DNA of 64,000 bases from UBA8752 sp002336475 (GTDB taxonomy: Bacteria; Bacteroidota; Bacteroidia; Flavobacteriales_D; Sanyastnellaceae), in assembly GCA_943846755.1 (NCBI GenBank), contig OX044365.1:310001-374000 (forward strand). Direction: 5' to 3'. This document shows positions 43,829 through 53,096 of the stretch, piece by piece; within the stretch, counting starts at the first letter, position 1, and each line of letters opens with the position of its first letter. The notes beneath the pieces are model-generated. The model worked only from the letters and a program-made list of their open reading frames with translations. It had not been told where the DNA came from and did no database searches. The position numbers were made by a program, and so were the translations under genes.

Positions 43829-45274
43829 TCAAGCGGTTTCCCTTGAATTCCCTGCATCCTCGGGCAGTATCTTATCCGGGTTCAGTATGTGGACAGGGTC
43901 AAATGCGTCTTTGATGCGCCGCTGCAGGGCCAGTTCAGCAGGGCTAAACCGCACATTCATGTAGGGTTTTTGGACCCACCCGATGCCGTGTTCTCCGCTG
44001 ATGGTGCCGCCGAGCCCCACGACCTCTTTGAAGATGGTGCGGATGGCCTCGGGCAGGGACTCGTCCCAAATGGCGTCGCTGAGGCTTCCTTTCAAAATGT
44101 TGACGTGCAGGTTGCCGTCTCCGGCATGGCCGTAGCAAATGCTTTCAAATCCATACGCTTTGCCTGTTTTTTTCACGGCCTCGAGCAGCGCGGGTAAATG
44201 ACCGCGGGGGACGACGGTGTCCTCCTCCTTGTAGGTGGAATGTGCTTTGACGGCCTCTCCTACTTTGCGTCGGAGGTTCCACAGTTGGTCTTTGCCGGCG
44301 GCATCCATGGCCATCAGCGGCTCACCTGGATTGAACCGCTCCAAGCTCGCCGCGACCCGCTCCAATTGGGGCATGAGGTCTTCTTCCTGAAACCCATCTA
44401 CTTCGATCAGGAGGTGGGCTGCGGTGTCATCGGCCAAGGGCAATTGCCGATCGCCCGTGAAATCCATGGCCAGTTCAATGGCGGCCCGCTCCATGAATTC
44501 AAGCGCGCTGGGTTGGTTGCCATCGTGAAAGAGGCCCGCTACCGCAGCGCAGGCATCGGCAGCTTGGGAAAAGGGCACCAAGAGCAGGGCGTTGTAACGC
44601 GGCCAGGGCAAGAGTTTGAGGGTGGCCTCTGTGATGATGCCCAACGTGCCTTCGGAGCCCACCATGAGTTGGGTCACGTTGTATCCGGTGCTGTTCTTCA
44701 AGGTGTCAGCTCCTGTCCTGATGATGGTGCCGTCGGCCAGCACGACTTCGAGGTTGAGCACCCAATCCTTGGTCACCCCGTATTTGACAGCCCGAGGGCC
44801 GCCGCTGTTTTCGGCCAGGTTCCCGCCTATGGTGCAGGTGCCACGGCTCGCCGGATCGACGGCATAGAAGAGCCCCTTTTCTTGGACGGCCTCTTGCATC
44901 TCTTGGACGATCACCCCGGGCTGGACCACGAGTTGGTGGTGGAGCTCGTCGATTTTGAGAATGCGGTTCAGGCGTTTGGTGCTCAAGCCGATGCCCCCCT
45001 TGACCGGAAGGGCGCCTCCGCTGAGGCCTGTCCATGCCCCTGAGGCTGTCACGGGAATGCGCTGTTGGGAGGCCCATTGAAGCACCGCGCTCACCTGGGA
45101 TGTGTTTGCGGGCAGGACCACAACATCTGGCAAAAACTGAAGGTCTTCGGTATGGTCGCGGCTGTGGGCATCCAAAAATTCAGGGGTGTCCCGGACTTCG
45201 AGGCCTGGAATTTCCGCAGCCAATTGCCTGCCCAATGGAGATTGTGGAGGAGGTGTCGAAGTACGCGTCGTCAT
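43829..45274 (-). CDS. FAD-binding oxidoreductase, GlcD/D-lactate dehydrogenase type
   Basis: 481 aa. The N-terminal PCMH-type FAD domain shows VVLPANTSQVSAVLQWASQQ, VTASGAWTGLSGGALPVKGG and DPASRGTCTIGGNLAENSGG; the C-terminal half has the FAD-oxidase cap and ends with GLGGTISGEHGIGWVQKPYM, the usual signature of GlcD/DLD. The enzyme oxidises a 2-hydroxy acid (D-lactate or glycolate), passing electrons to quinone or an electron carrier; substrate is not decided. It is divergent from the S9 peptidase. Confidence 0.88.
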   Translation of the reverse strand: MTTRTSTPPPQSPLGRQLAAEIPGLEVRDTPEFLDAHSRDHTEDLQFLPDVVVLPANTSQVSAVLQWASQQRIPVTASGAWTGLSGGALPVKGGIGLSTKRLNRILKIDELHHQLVVQPGVIVQEMQEAVQEKGLFYAVDPASRGTCTIGGNLAENSGGPRAVKYGVTKDWVLNLEVVLADGTIIRTGADTLKNSTGYNVTQLMVGSEGTLGIITEATLKLLPWPRYNALLLVPFSQAADACAAVAGLFHDGNQPSALEFMERAAIELAMDFTGDRQLPLADDTAAHLLIEVDGFQEEDLMPQLERVAASLERFNPGEPLMAMDAAGKDQLWNLRRKVGEAVKAHSTYKEEDTVVPRGHLPALLEAVKKTGKAYGFESICYGHAGDGNLHVNILKGSLSDAIWDESLPEAIRTIFKEVVGLGGTISGEHGIGWVQKPYMNVRFSPAELALQRRIKDAFDPVHILNPDKILPEDAGNSRETA

Positions 45275-45339
45275 GGGGGCTTAATTTGCCACACCGATGG
45301 GTACCGTTTCCCATCTTCTACCTGCGAATATTCACAACC

Positions 45340-47538
45340 ATGCGAACGGCATTCTTTTTGGCCTCATTGGCCGTGCTTTCCACCTTCTCTTCCCTTGCTC
45401 AAAAGAACACGGTTCCCACTGAGCGCTGGTCCAACGAAAAAATTTGGTACAGTTCCACCTTCAGGTCTGAAGGCGTCTATGGCATCCGGTCGATGGCCGA
45501 CGGCGTGCATTACACCAGCTTGGAATCCACCGAAGACGGCAATGCCGTGGTGAAATACGCTTACCGCACCGGAGAGGCTGTGGACACCTTGGCCAAGAGC
45601 ACCGACATCTACGGTGGTCCGGGCCGCATTTCAGGGTATCAATTCTCTGCGGATGAGCAACAGCTTTTGGTGAGCAGCGGTCATGAATCGATTTACCGCC
45701 ACAGCTACTCTGCCAGTTATCACGTGTACCGCATGGGCAGTGAGGACGCTGGTCAGCCACTGCTGGCCGATGAGGCCAAGGTGCGCTTGGCGACATTCTC
45801 GCCCACCGGCGACAAGGTGGCCTACGTCCGCGACAACAACCTCTGGGTGGTGTCGCTTGACAATGGAAGTGCTCCGGTCCAATTGACCACTGACGGCCGT
45901 TGGAATGAGGTGATCAATGGGGCGTCGGACTGGGTCTATGAAGAGGAGTTCGGCAAAGACCGTGGCTTTTTCTGGTCACCCAATGGCCAGCGCATCGCCT
46001 ACTACAGGTTCGATGAATCTGCGGTGAGGGAATTTGGAATGCCCATGTACGGGAGCCTGTACCCCGACCCATACACATTTAAATATCCCAAGGCGGGTGA
46101 AATCAATTCCGAGGTGAGCATCCATGCAGTGGATGTCAATTCGGCCCGCACGGTGGAGCTCGCAAAAGTCGATGGTGACCATTACATCCCCCGCATCATG
46201 TGGATGGGGTCCACGGAAAACCTGATGGTGATGCGGATGAACCGCCACCAAAACAAAATGGAGCTGATGCGCTTCAACATGGGGGCTGCTGGCGAGGAGG
46301 CTCCCGAGGCGGAGATGATGTTTGTGGAGGAAGCGGCCACCCACGTCCCGGTGCAGGACAACTTTACCTTCTTGGGTGACGGCTCCTTCTTGATGACCAG
46401 CATGATGGACGGTTACAACCACCTCTATCACGTCATGGGAGACGACCGCAAGCCCTTGACCTCAGGTGCCTGGGACATCACTTCGGTGCACGGGTATGAC
46501 GCCAAGAGAAAGGTGGTCTATTTCTCGGGTTCTTGGGCGGGGGCCACCCAGGATCACGAAGCCAAGGTGGACCTCAAGGGGCGCATGACGGTGTTGGACG
46601 AGACACCGGGAACCCATGGGGTGCGATGGAGCAAGACCTTTGATTACGCCATCCATGACCACAGCGATGCCGGCACCCCGCCGCGTTATGTGTTGCGCGA
46701 CAGAAAGTGGAAGGAGATCCGAATGCTGCGCGACAATGCCGGGCTGCGCGAGACGCTGTCGAGTTACGCGGTATCCCCCCGTGAATTCTTCACCTTCACG
46801 GACGATGCGGGCGAGGACTTGAACTGCTGGATGATGAAGCCCACAGACTTCGATCCAGAGAAGCAATATCCGGTTTACGTGGCCATTTATGGAGGTCCGG
46901 GCGTGAATACAGTCAACGACAGCTGGGGCGGAACGACGTTCTATTGGCACAACTTGCTGTGCCAAGAAGGGTACATCGTGGTGAGTTGCGATCCCCGTGG
47001 CACGCCCAAGCGCGGCCGGGATTTCGAGCACAGCACCTACCTGCAGCTGGGCAAGCTTGAGACCGAGGATTTCATTGATTTGGCCGAACACCTCAGTGCC
47101 AAGGATTACATCGACGGCGACCGCATTGGCATACAAGGCTGGAGCTATGGCGGTTACATGACGCTGCTGGCCATGACCAAAGGGGCCGACCACTATGCGG
47201 CGGGTATCTCTGTGGCTCCGGTGACCAACTGGCGCTTCTATGACAGCATCTACACCGAGCGTTTCATGCGCACTCCACAAGAGAATGCCGACGGCTATGA
47301 TGACAACAGCCCGATCAACCACGCGGAGAAGCTCAAGGGCGAACTCCTGTTGGTCCACGGTTCTGCCGATGACAATGTGCACTTTCAGAATGCCATGGAG
47401 ATGGTCGATGCCCTCGTGGCAGAGGGTAAGGACTTTGATTTCTTTGCCTACCCCAACAGGAACCATGGCATTTACGGAGACAACACCCGCCTGCACCTTT
47501 TTGATATGATGCTGGACTTCCTTCGTGAAAACCTCTAA
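45340..47538 (+). CDS. S9 family prolyl oligopeptidase (dipeptidyl peptidase IV-like)
   Basis: 732 aa from ATG 45340 with a signal peptide (MRTAFFLASLAVLSTFSSLAQ). An N-terminal DPP-IV beta-propeller (residues ~50-470; VTDWVYEEEF-type GASDWVYEEEFGKDRG) is followed by the alpha/beta-hydrolase domain with nucleophile GWSYGGYMTLL, acid LLVHGSADDNVHFQ and final histidine NRNHGIYGDN. Expected to release X-Pro or X-Ala dipeptides in the periplasm. The POT peptide transporter follows at once, so the pair supports peptide use. Confidence 0.93.
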   Translation: MRTAFFLASLAVLSTFSSLAQKNTVPTERWSNEKIWYSSTFRSEGVYGIRSMADGVHYTSLESTEDGNAVVKYAYRTGEAVDTLAKSTDIYGGPGRISGYQFSADEQQLLVSSGHESIYRHSYSASYHVYRMGSEDAGQPLLADEAKVRLATFSPTGDKVAYVRDNNLWVVSLDNGSAPVQLTTDGRWNEVINGASDWVYEEEFGKDRGFFWSPNGQRIAYYRFDESAVREFGMPMYGSLYPDPYTFKYPKAGEINSEVSIHAVDVNSARTVELAKVDGDHYIPRIMWMGSTENLMVMRMNRHQNKMELMRFNMGAAGEEAPEAEMMFVEEAATHVPVQDNFTFLGDGSFLMTSMMDGYNHLYHVMGDDRKPLTSGAWDITSVHGYDAKRKVVYFSGSWAGATQDHEAKVDLKGRMTVLDETPGTHGVRWSKTFDYAIHDHSDAGTPPRYVLRDRKWKEIRMLRDNAGLRETLSSYAVSPREFFTFTDDAGEDLNCWMMKPTDFDPEKQYPVYVAIYGGPGVNTVNDSWGGTTFYWHNLLCQEGYIVVSCDPRGTPKRGRDFEHSTYLQLGKLETEDFIDLAEHLSAKDYIDGDRIGIQGWSYGGYMTLLAMTKGADHYAAGISVAPVTNWRFYDSIYTERFMRTPQENADGYDDNSPINHAEKLKGELLLVHGSADDNVHFQNAMEMVDALVAEGKDFDFFAYPNRNHGIYGDNTRLHLFDMMLDFLRENL

Positions 47539-47569
47539 CGGGAGGGTCGCACAGAGCGATTTCGCCCCT

Positions 47570-47577
47570 TATCTTGC
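47570..47577 (+). promoter_or_regulatory. possible -7 box upstream of the POT transporter
   Basis: TATCTTGC resembles the TAnnTTTG consensus and lies 26 nt before the ATG at 47604. No clear -33 partner. Confidence 0.25.
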
Positions 47578-47603
47578 CGCCAACACCTTATTCGAGAACC
47601 TTT

Positions 47604-49142
47604 ATGTCAGATTCAAACGTGGCCAAGACAGGCCATCCACGTGGTCTTTACACGCTGTTTTTCTCCGAAATGTGGGAGCGCTTCTGCTATTACGGCATGC
47701 GCACCTTGCTCACATTGTACTTGGTAAAGTCCCTCATGAAAGGCGACTCTGAAGCCAGTATGATGTACGGTGCCTACACGGCTTTGATTTACGCAGCCCC
47801 TGTGTTGGGTGGTCGTTTGGCAGACCAATACTTGGGGTACCGCTACGCCATTTTGTTGGGTGCGGTCTTTATGGCCATTGGGGAGTTCTTGATTTTGGGT
47901 GGCAATGAGATGTTCCTTCTGATTGGTATGGGCGCCCTGATTGTGGGCAACGGCTACTTCAAGGCCAACATTTCTACCATCGTAGGAAAGCTCTACGAGG
48001 ACAACGACCCGCGCAGGGACTCGGGATTCACCATTTTCTATATCGGCATCAATGTTGGCGCATTGCTGGCCACCACTGTAGTGGCGTATGTCGGAGAAAC
48101 CTATGGGTTCCATTATGGCTTCGGCTTGGCAGGCATCGGCATGCTTTCGGGCTTGCTGATCTTTTGGTTGGGCCGTGAGAATTACGCTGCAGCCCCTGGA
48201 CTTGACATCCGCGAGGCGGGCCATGAGATGAAATGGGGCATGAAGATGTACCAGGTCATCACCTTGGGGTCAGTGCTGCTGATTCCAGTGTGTTATGTCT
48301 TGATCCTCAAGAACACCTTCCAGATTGGTGAAGGTGAAGGCGCTTTCACCTTCCCGTTGATGACGGTGTTGCTGACCATGCTCTTTGTATACGTAGCCAT
48401 GAGCCTTGTGAAGGCTGGAAAGGCCGAGGGTGCCATGTACCGCGACCGCATGGTCGCTTTGGTCATCTTCATGGTCATCAATGTGATTTTCTGGGCGTGC
48501 TTCGAGCAAGCTGGGACTTCATTGACCCTCTTTGCTGACCGCAACGTGGACCGCATGATCATGGGTTGGGAGATGCCTGCTTCAATGACGCAGTTCTTCA
48601 ACCCGTTCTTCATCGTTCTTTTTGGTTCCATCTTCACTTGGATGTGGGTGCGGCTGGATGCCATCGGCAAGAACCCGTCCATTCCCATGAAGTTCTCGCT
48701 GGGCATTTTGCAGTTGGGACTCGGGTTTTTGGTCACGATCATCGGTTTGCAGTTTGTGGACGAGTCCACGGCTATGGTGCCCCTCTTGACCTTGTTGTTC
48801 CTCTACATGTTGCACACTACCGGCGAGCTCTTCCTCTCCCCGATTGGACTTTCCATGGTGACCAAGTTGGCGCCAAAGAACATTGCGGGCACCGCGATGG
48901 GAGGTTGGTTCTTGAGCTTTGCCATCGCCAATTATGCGGGTGGATTGATTGCGACCCTGACCGGCGGACACGGCGGCGGAGAAGTGGCTGCGGCTGACAT
49001 GTCCGAACTGGAAATGAAAACGGCGGGATTGAGCCAGTACATCGACGTCTTCTCTACCCTTGGGTTTGTCTTGGTCGGATTTGCTGTTTTGATCGCTGTA
49101 ATGAACAAGCCCCTCAACAAGTTGATGCACGGCGTGCGCTGA
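47604..49142 (+). CDS. POT/PTR family proton-dependent oligopeptide transporter
   Basis: 512 aa, 12 or more membrane helices. Family signatures: FFSEMWERFCYYGMRTLL (helix 1 with the ERF/YYG box), ALIYAAPVLGGRLADQYLGY, and GNGYFKANISTIVGKLY in helix 4-5 linker. POT carriers import di- and tripeptides by proton symport across the inner membrane. It directly follows the S9 dipeptidyl peptidase. A 12-bp perfect hairpin after the stop probably ends the transcript. Confidence 0.93.
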   Translation: MSDSNVAKTGHPRGLYTLFFSEMWERFCYYGMRTLLTLYLVKSLMKGDSEASMMYGAYTALIYAAPVLGGRLADQYLGYRYAILLGAVFMAIGEFLILGGNEMFLLIGMGALIVGNGYFKANISTIVGKLYEDNDPRRDSGFTIFYIGINVGALLATTVVAYVGETYGFHYGFGLAGIGMLSGLLIFWLGRENYAAAPGLDIREAGHEMKWGMKMYQVITLGSVLLIPVCYVLILKNTFQIGEGEGAFTFPLMTVLLTMLFVYVAMSLVKAGKAEGAMYRDRMVALVIFMVINVIFWACFEQAGTSLTLFADRNVDRMIMGWEMPASMTQFFNPFFIVLFGSIFTWMWVRLDAIGKNPSIPMKFSLGILQLGLGFLVTIIGLQFVDESTAMVPLLTLLFLYMLHTTGELFLSPIGLSMVTKLAPKNIAGTAMGGWFLSFAIANYAGGLIATLTGGHGGGEVAAADMSELEMKTAGLSQYIDVFSTLGFVLVGFAVLIAVMNKPLNKLMHGVR

Positions 49143-49169
49143 TTGTTTGGCAGGGTTTTCACCTCTTTT

Positions 49170-49203
49170 ACCGCCCCAATGTGCTTCTGGCCATTGGGGC
49201 GGT
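49170..49203 (+). terminator. strong hairpin after the POT transporter
   Basis: ACCGCCCCAATG (49170-49181) pairs perfectly with CATTGGGGCGGT (49192-49203), loop 10 nt, followed by the T-rich TGCTTTGTTG. It lies 27 nt after the stop codon. Confidence 0.7.
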
Positions 49204-49228
49204 TGCTTTGTTGTGCGATATTTACCAC

Positions 49229-49774
49229 ATGATGCGTCCCTTCATCCTCAGTTTGGTCTTGCTCGCTTCCAGTGCTTCACTGTTCGCGCAAGGCGCTGCC
49301 ATCAATTGGATCTCGGTCAATGACTTGGAAGCGGCCCAGGCCAATGAGCCTCGGAAAGTCATGATTGATGTGTACACCAAATGGTGTGGCCCATGTAAGA
49401 TGATGATGCGCAACACCTTTACCAATGGAGATGTCATCTCCTACATCAATGAGCATTACTACGCGGTCAAATTCGATGCAGAAGGACCTGACCCCGTAGA
49501 GTTCAAAGGCAAGACTTTTAGCAACCCTTCTTATGTGCCAAACAAACCTGGCCGGAATGGCGTGCACGAGTTGAGCAGGGCTTTTCAAGTGAGGGCGTAC
49601 CCCACCATCGTGTACCTCGATGAAGAGTTGGAAATGATCGCTCCGGTCAGTGGATACAAGAGCCCGCAGCAGTTGGAGCTGTACCTCCGGTTCTTCGAAG
49701 ATGCATGGGCCCCAGGAACTTCTCAGGAAGAATGGGACACATTCCAACAGTCCTTTACCCCCACTTTTGAGTGA
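49229..49774 (+). CDS. exported thioredoxin-fold protein
   Basis: 181 aa from ATG 49229 with a signal peptide (MRPFILSLVLLASSASLFAQ). The active site is KWCGPCKMM with the DVY strand before it, and the cis-proline strand is YPTIVYLDEE. A GFKSPQQLELYLRFF-type helix follows (YKSPQQLELYLRFFEDAW). It is probably a periplasmic thiol-disulphide reductase; its partners are unknown. It is flanked by hairpins on both sides and so is probably monocistronic. Confidence 0.88.
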   Translation: MMRPFILSLVLLASSASLFAQGAAINWISVNDLEAAQANEPRKVMIDVYTKWCGPCKMMMRNTFTNGDVISYINEHYYAVKFDAEGPDPVEFKGKTFSNPSYVPNKPGRNGVHELSRAFQVRAYPTIVYLDEELEMIAPVSGYKSPQQLELYLRFFEDAWAPGTSQEEWDTFQQSFTPTFE

Positions 49775-49811
49775 GTTTGACCGGAGAATCCGGTAAAAAC
49801 CGCAAAGACTT

Positions 49812-49841
49812 CCGGCCCGCCCTCGCAAGAAGGCGGGCCGG
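49812..49841 (+). terminator. hairpin between the thioredoxin gene and gltA
   Basis: CCGGCCCGCC (49812-49821) and GGCGGGCCGG (49832-49841) form a 10-bp perfect stem with a 10-nt loop, followed by CGTGTATTTT. The TATTTTCG just after it could also be the -7 box of gltA. Confidence 0.65.
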
Positions 49842-49862
49842 CGTGTATTTTCGCGCCACGCA

Positions 49863-51164
49863 ATGAACGTAGATACGATGACCGATACCGCCCGCCTGAC
49901 ATTTGAAGACAAGGAAGTCGAACTGCCCGTTGTTCGCGGTTCCGAAGGTGAAGTGGGCTTGGACATTTCCAAGCTCCGCGGACAGACCGGCTTGGTGACC
50001 TTGGACAGGGGCTTTAAAAACACAGGTTCTACCACCAGTGGAATTACGTTTTTGAACGGCGAGGAAGGGATCTTGCGGTACCGTGGATACGCCATTGAGG
50101 ACCTTGCAGAGAACACCACTTTTATGGAGGTCGCCTATCTGCTTGTGTACGGTGATTTGCCCGATGCGGAGCGTTTGGCCTGGTTCAACAAGAGCATCAG
50201 CAAGCACACGCTTGTTCACGAGAACATGCGCCGGTTCTTCGACGCTTTCCCGATGGGAGCACACCCCATGGGAATGTTGAGCTCCATGGCTTCTTCGTTG
50301 TCCACTTTCTACCCTGACAGCCAAAACCCCAACCGTTCAGTGGAGGACATCGACATGACGATCCACAGGTTGATCGCCAAGTTGCCTACCCTGGCTGCCC
50401 AGTGCTACAAGCACAACATGGGGCATCCGACGTGTTATCCGGCCAACTCCCTCTCATACACAGAGAACTTCCTCTACATGATGTTCGGCTTGCCGACTGA
50501 GGATTATGAGATTGACCCCATCATCGATGACGCCATCAACAAGCTGTTGATCCTCCATGCTGACCACGAGCAGAATTGCAGCACTTCTACGGTGCGCATC
50601 GTGGGCAGTTCACAGGCCAACCTCTACTCGTCCATCTCCGCGGGTATCTCCGCTTTGTGGGGCCCCTTGCATGGTGGCGCGAATCAGGCTGTGATCGAAA
50701 TGCTCGAGCAGATCAAAGCCGATGGTGGCGATTTGCAGAAGTGGATTGACAAGGCCAAAGACAAGACGGACAGTTTCCGCCTGATGGGTTTCGGTCACCG
50801 TGTCTACAAGAACTTTGACCCGCGTGCCCGCATCATCAAGAAGTCTGCAGACGAGGTGCTGGCTAAGTTGGGCATCGATGATCCCGTGTTGGACATCGCC
50901 AAGAGGCTCGAGGCTGTAGCGCTGGAGGATGAGTATTTCGTGCAGCGCGGTCTCTATCCCAATGTGGACTTCTACAGCGGCATCATTTACCGCGCCTTGG
51001 GCATACCCACGGAGATGTTTACGGTCTTGTTCGCGCTGGGCCGTTTGCCAGGTTGGATTGCACAATGGAAGGAGATGACGGAGAACGGCGAGCCCATTGG
51101 ACGCCCCCGCCAAATCTATACGGGCCATACAGACCGCCCTGTTCAGCCCCTCGAAAAGCGTTGA
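49863..51164 (+). CDS. gltA: citrate synthase
   Basis: 433 aa, hexameric type. The N-terminus contains the LTFEDKEVELPVVRGSEGE domain usual in type II enzymes. Active-site segments: LHADHEQNCSTSTVRIVGSS, LWGPLHGGANQAVIEML, and GFGHRVYKNFDPRARIIK. It condenses acetyl-CoA and oxaloacetate. An alternative start at the Met six codons in cannot be excluded. Its stop overlaps the ATG of the enoyl-CoA hydratase by one base. Confidence 0.94.
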   Translation: MNVDTMTDTARLTFEDKEVELPVVRGSEGEVGLDISKLRGQTGLVTLDRGFKNTGSTTSGITFLNGEEGILRYRGYAIEDLAENTTFMEVAYLLVYGDLPDAERLAWFNKSISKHTLVHENMRRFFDAFPMGAHPMGMLSSMASSLSTFYPDSQNPNRSVEDIDMTIHRLIAKLPTLAAQCYKHNMGHPTCYPANSLSYTENFLYMMFGLPTEDYEIDPIIDDAINKLLILHADHEQNCSTSTVRIVGSSQANLYSSISAGISALWGPLHGGANQAVIEMLEQIKADGGDLQKWIDKAKDKTDSFRLMGFGHRVYKNFDPRARIIKKSADEVLAKLGIDDPVLDIAKRLEAVALEDEYFVQRGLYPNVDFYSGIIYRALGIPTEMFTVLFALGRLPGWIAQWKEMTENGEPIGRPRQIYTGHTDRPVQPLEKR

Positions 51165-51937
51165 TGTTGGATGCAGCACTGAAGGAGGGCGTCTCCCTTT
51201 CTGTGGACGACCGTGGAGTGGCCTACCTCACTTTCGCACACCCCCGTTCCAACAGTTTGCCGGGAGCCGTTCTGTCTGAATTGGCGGCCACTGTTCGTGA
51301 ATTGGGACTGAGGTCCGATGTCAAGGTGGTGGTGCTGGGCTCTGCCGGCGACCGTGCATTTTGTGCCGGCGCATCTTTTGACGAATTGGTGGCCATCTCA
51401 GATGAGGAGGCCGGCCTTGCGTTCTTTATGGGATTTGCCCATGTGATCAATGCTCTGAGGTCCATCCCCCAGTTGGTGATCGGCCGGGTTCAGGGCAAAG
51501 CCGTTGGTGGTGGTGTCGGGGTCGCGGCAGCCACTGACTATTGTTTGGCAACGCAGCACGCAGCCATAAAGCTCAGCGAATTGGCTGTGGGCATAGGGCC
51601 ATTTGTAGTGGGACCTGCGGTAGAACGAAAGTTGGGGGTCTCTGCCATGAGCCAGCTTTCGATAGACGCTTCTGCTTGGCGTTCGTCGGAGTGGGCCTGT
51701 TCTCGTGGCCTCTATGCAGAAGTATTGGATGATATAGCAGCCTTGGATGCAGCAGTGGATGCCTTGGCGGGAAGGCTGGCATCCTCCAATCCAGAAGCGA
51801 TGTCTGCCCTAAAGCAGGTCTTTTGGAGCGGAACAGAAGCATGGGACACCCTGCTTGCAGAGCGTGCAGCGATTAGTGGACGTTTGGTTTTGAGCGACTT
51901 CACACGAGATGCGATTCAGCGCTTCAAGGCGAAGTAA
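51164..51937 (+). CDS. enoyl-CoA hydratase/isomerase family protein
   Basis: 257 aa crotonase-fold protein. The oxyanion-hole segments GDRAFCAGASFDELVAI and VIGRVQGKAVGGGVGVAAAT are present and the ELAVGIGPFVVGPAVE stretch follows. The usual catalytic glutamates cannot be assigned with certainty, so hydratase, isomerase or another crotonase activity is possible. It is translationally coupled to gltA. Confidence 0.85.
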   Translation: MLDAALKEGVSLSVDDRGVAYLTFAHPRSNSLPGAVLSELAATVRELGLRSDVKVVVLGSAGDRAFCAGASFDELVAISDEEAGLAFFMGFAHVINALRSIPQLVIGRVQGKAVGGGVGVAAATDYCLATQHAAIKLSELAVGIGPFVVGPAVERKLGVSAMSQLSIDASAWRSSEWACSRGLYAEVLDDIAALDAAVDALAGRLASSNPEAMSALKQVFWSGTEAWDTLLAERAAISGRLVLSDFTRDAIQRFKAK

Positions 51938-52023
51938 GTCTGTTGTAGGAATTGCACACCCTCGGGTTGACGACCTGAGTATTTCTCTTTCAATATCCCT
52001 TGTACTGGCACCATCTTGCTGGT

Positions 52024-52890
52024 ATGCAGAAGCAGAAGCAAAAGCGGCTCCGTTGGGACCGCATTGCCTTGGTTGGAGGTGTGGCGTTGGTGGCAGCTTA
52101 TGGTTTAGCAGCCGTAGTTCCTGATGGTCAAGACTACGACGGTTCCGATTCAGAAGGCCGTGTTGCCACGGTATTGTCACCGGAATTGGAAGCCAGTGGT
52201 TCTGCCGCAGTTCCCGCAGAACCCGTGACCGAGAAGGTGCTTCCTGCACCGGCCAAGGAAATCCCTGCCCGGGCTAAAGTTGAGGCCGCTTCTGTAGGGC
52301 CGGTCCCTTCAGGGCCATTGCCGAGAAAAGGCATCGCGCCGTGCAGCTGTTCCAAGTACACCATGAAGTTGGCGCGCAACCCTTACACGCAGCATCAAAA
52401 GCGGGCCCGCAGCCTGCCTGGGAGTTTCTTCGTGAAAAACGAATCAGAGTTGCAGGCGGGATTTGGCCGAGGCGATTTGGTTCGGGTGCCCACTGTGGGC
52501 AATGGATATCACTTGGACCGACTCACCCACAGTGAGCCGTTCCTGCTGCCTTCAGCATTCAATGTGCTGGAAGACATGGCGTCCCGATTTCAACAAGCCA
52601 TGGAGGGCACCACCGATGAAGGGGCCTCCATTCGGATCACCAGTTTAACCCGGACCCAGACCCAGCAGCGCAAGTTGCGCCGTCGGAATGCCAATGCCTT
52701 CAACGGTCAGAGCACCCACAATTACGGCGCAAGTTTTGACGTGGCATTTATCGACCGTCCTGATGAGTCCGTAAAGTGTGGCGGTCCTTCTTGGGCACTT
52801 CAGTCCATCCTGCAGGACATGCAAAAAAACGGGGAGATTTTGGTGATACCAGAGGGCAACTGCATGCACATAACGCCACGAAAATCATGA
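52024..52890 (+). CDS. DUF5715 family protein (M15-like peptidase fold)
   Basis: 288 aa from ATG 52024: basic N-terminus and one membrane anchor (IALVGGVALVAAYGLAAVVP), a Ala/Pro/Glu-rich linker, then the conserved domain ITSLTRTQTQQRKLRRRNAN, STHNYGASFDVAFI and ILVIPEGNCMHITPR. The SxHxxGxxxD and final HIT pattern fits zinc D,D-carboxypeptidase-like M15 folds (His, Asp, His). Likely a peptidoglycan-related exported protein; activity unproven. It overlaps the small gene downstream. Confidence 0.75.
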   Translation: MQKQKQKRLRWDRIALVGGVALVAAYGLAAVVPDGQDYDGSDSEGRVATVLSPELEASGSAAVPAEPVTEKVLPAPAKEIPARAKVEAASVGPVPSGPLPRKGIAPCSCSKYTMKLARNPYTQHQKRARSLPGSFFVKNESELQAGFGRGDLVRVPTVGNGYHLDRLTHSEPFLLPSAFNVLEDMASRFQQAMEGTTDEGASIRITSLTRTQTQQRKLRRRNANAFNGQSTHNYGASFDVAFIDRPDESVKCGGPSWALQSILQDMQKNGEILVIPEGNCMHITPRKS

Positions 52891-53096
52891 GGTTGGCGTG
52901 GTTCCGGTTCTTGAGTGGTCTCAACAAAGCGCTCCTTCCAAAGATGTACCGCAAGCCTGACCTTGAGCGGCTTTCAGGCATCGACAAAGCCATCATTGGC
53001 TGGAAGATGTGGGTGACTTACCGGCGTTTGGATGCCGAAAGTGCCCACCAAGTGGTCCACGCAGAGGCGAGCGCAAGGCAGATCCACAAGGCGTAA
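52887..53096 (+). CDS. small conserved Bacteroidota protein
   Basis: 69 aa, ATG overlapping the DUF5715 stop (ATGA). The sequence (WFRFLSGLNKALLPKMYRKP, then LERLSGIDKAIIGWKMWVT) resembles a small protein of Bacteroidota with the pattern LNKxxLP...AIxGWxxxVT, whose function is unknown. The 3' end overlaps the convergent sterol desaturase gene by 79 nt, so the last residues could be non-genuine. Confidence 0.55.
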   Translation: MRLAWFRFLSGLNKALLPKMYRKPDLERLSGIDKAIIGWKMWVTYRRLDAESAHQVVHAEASARQIHKA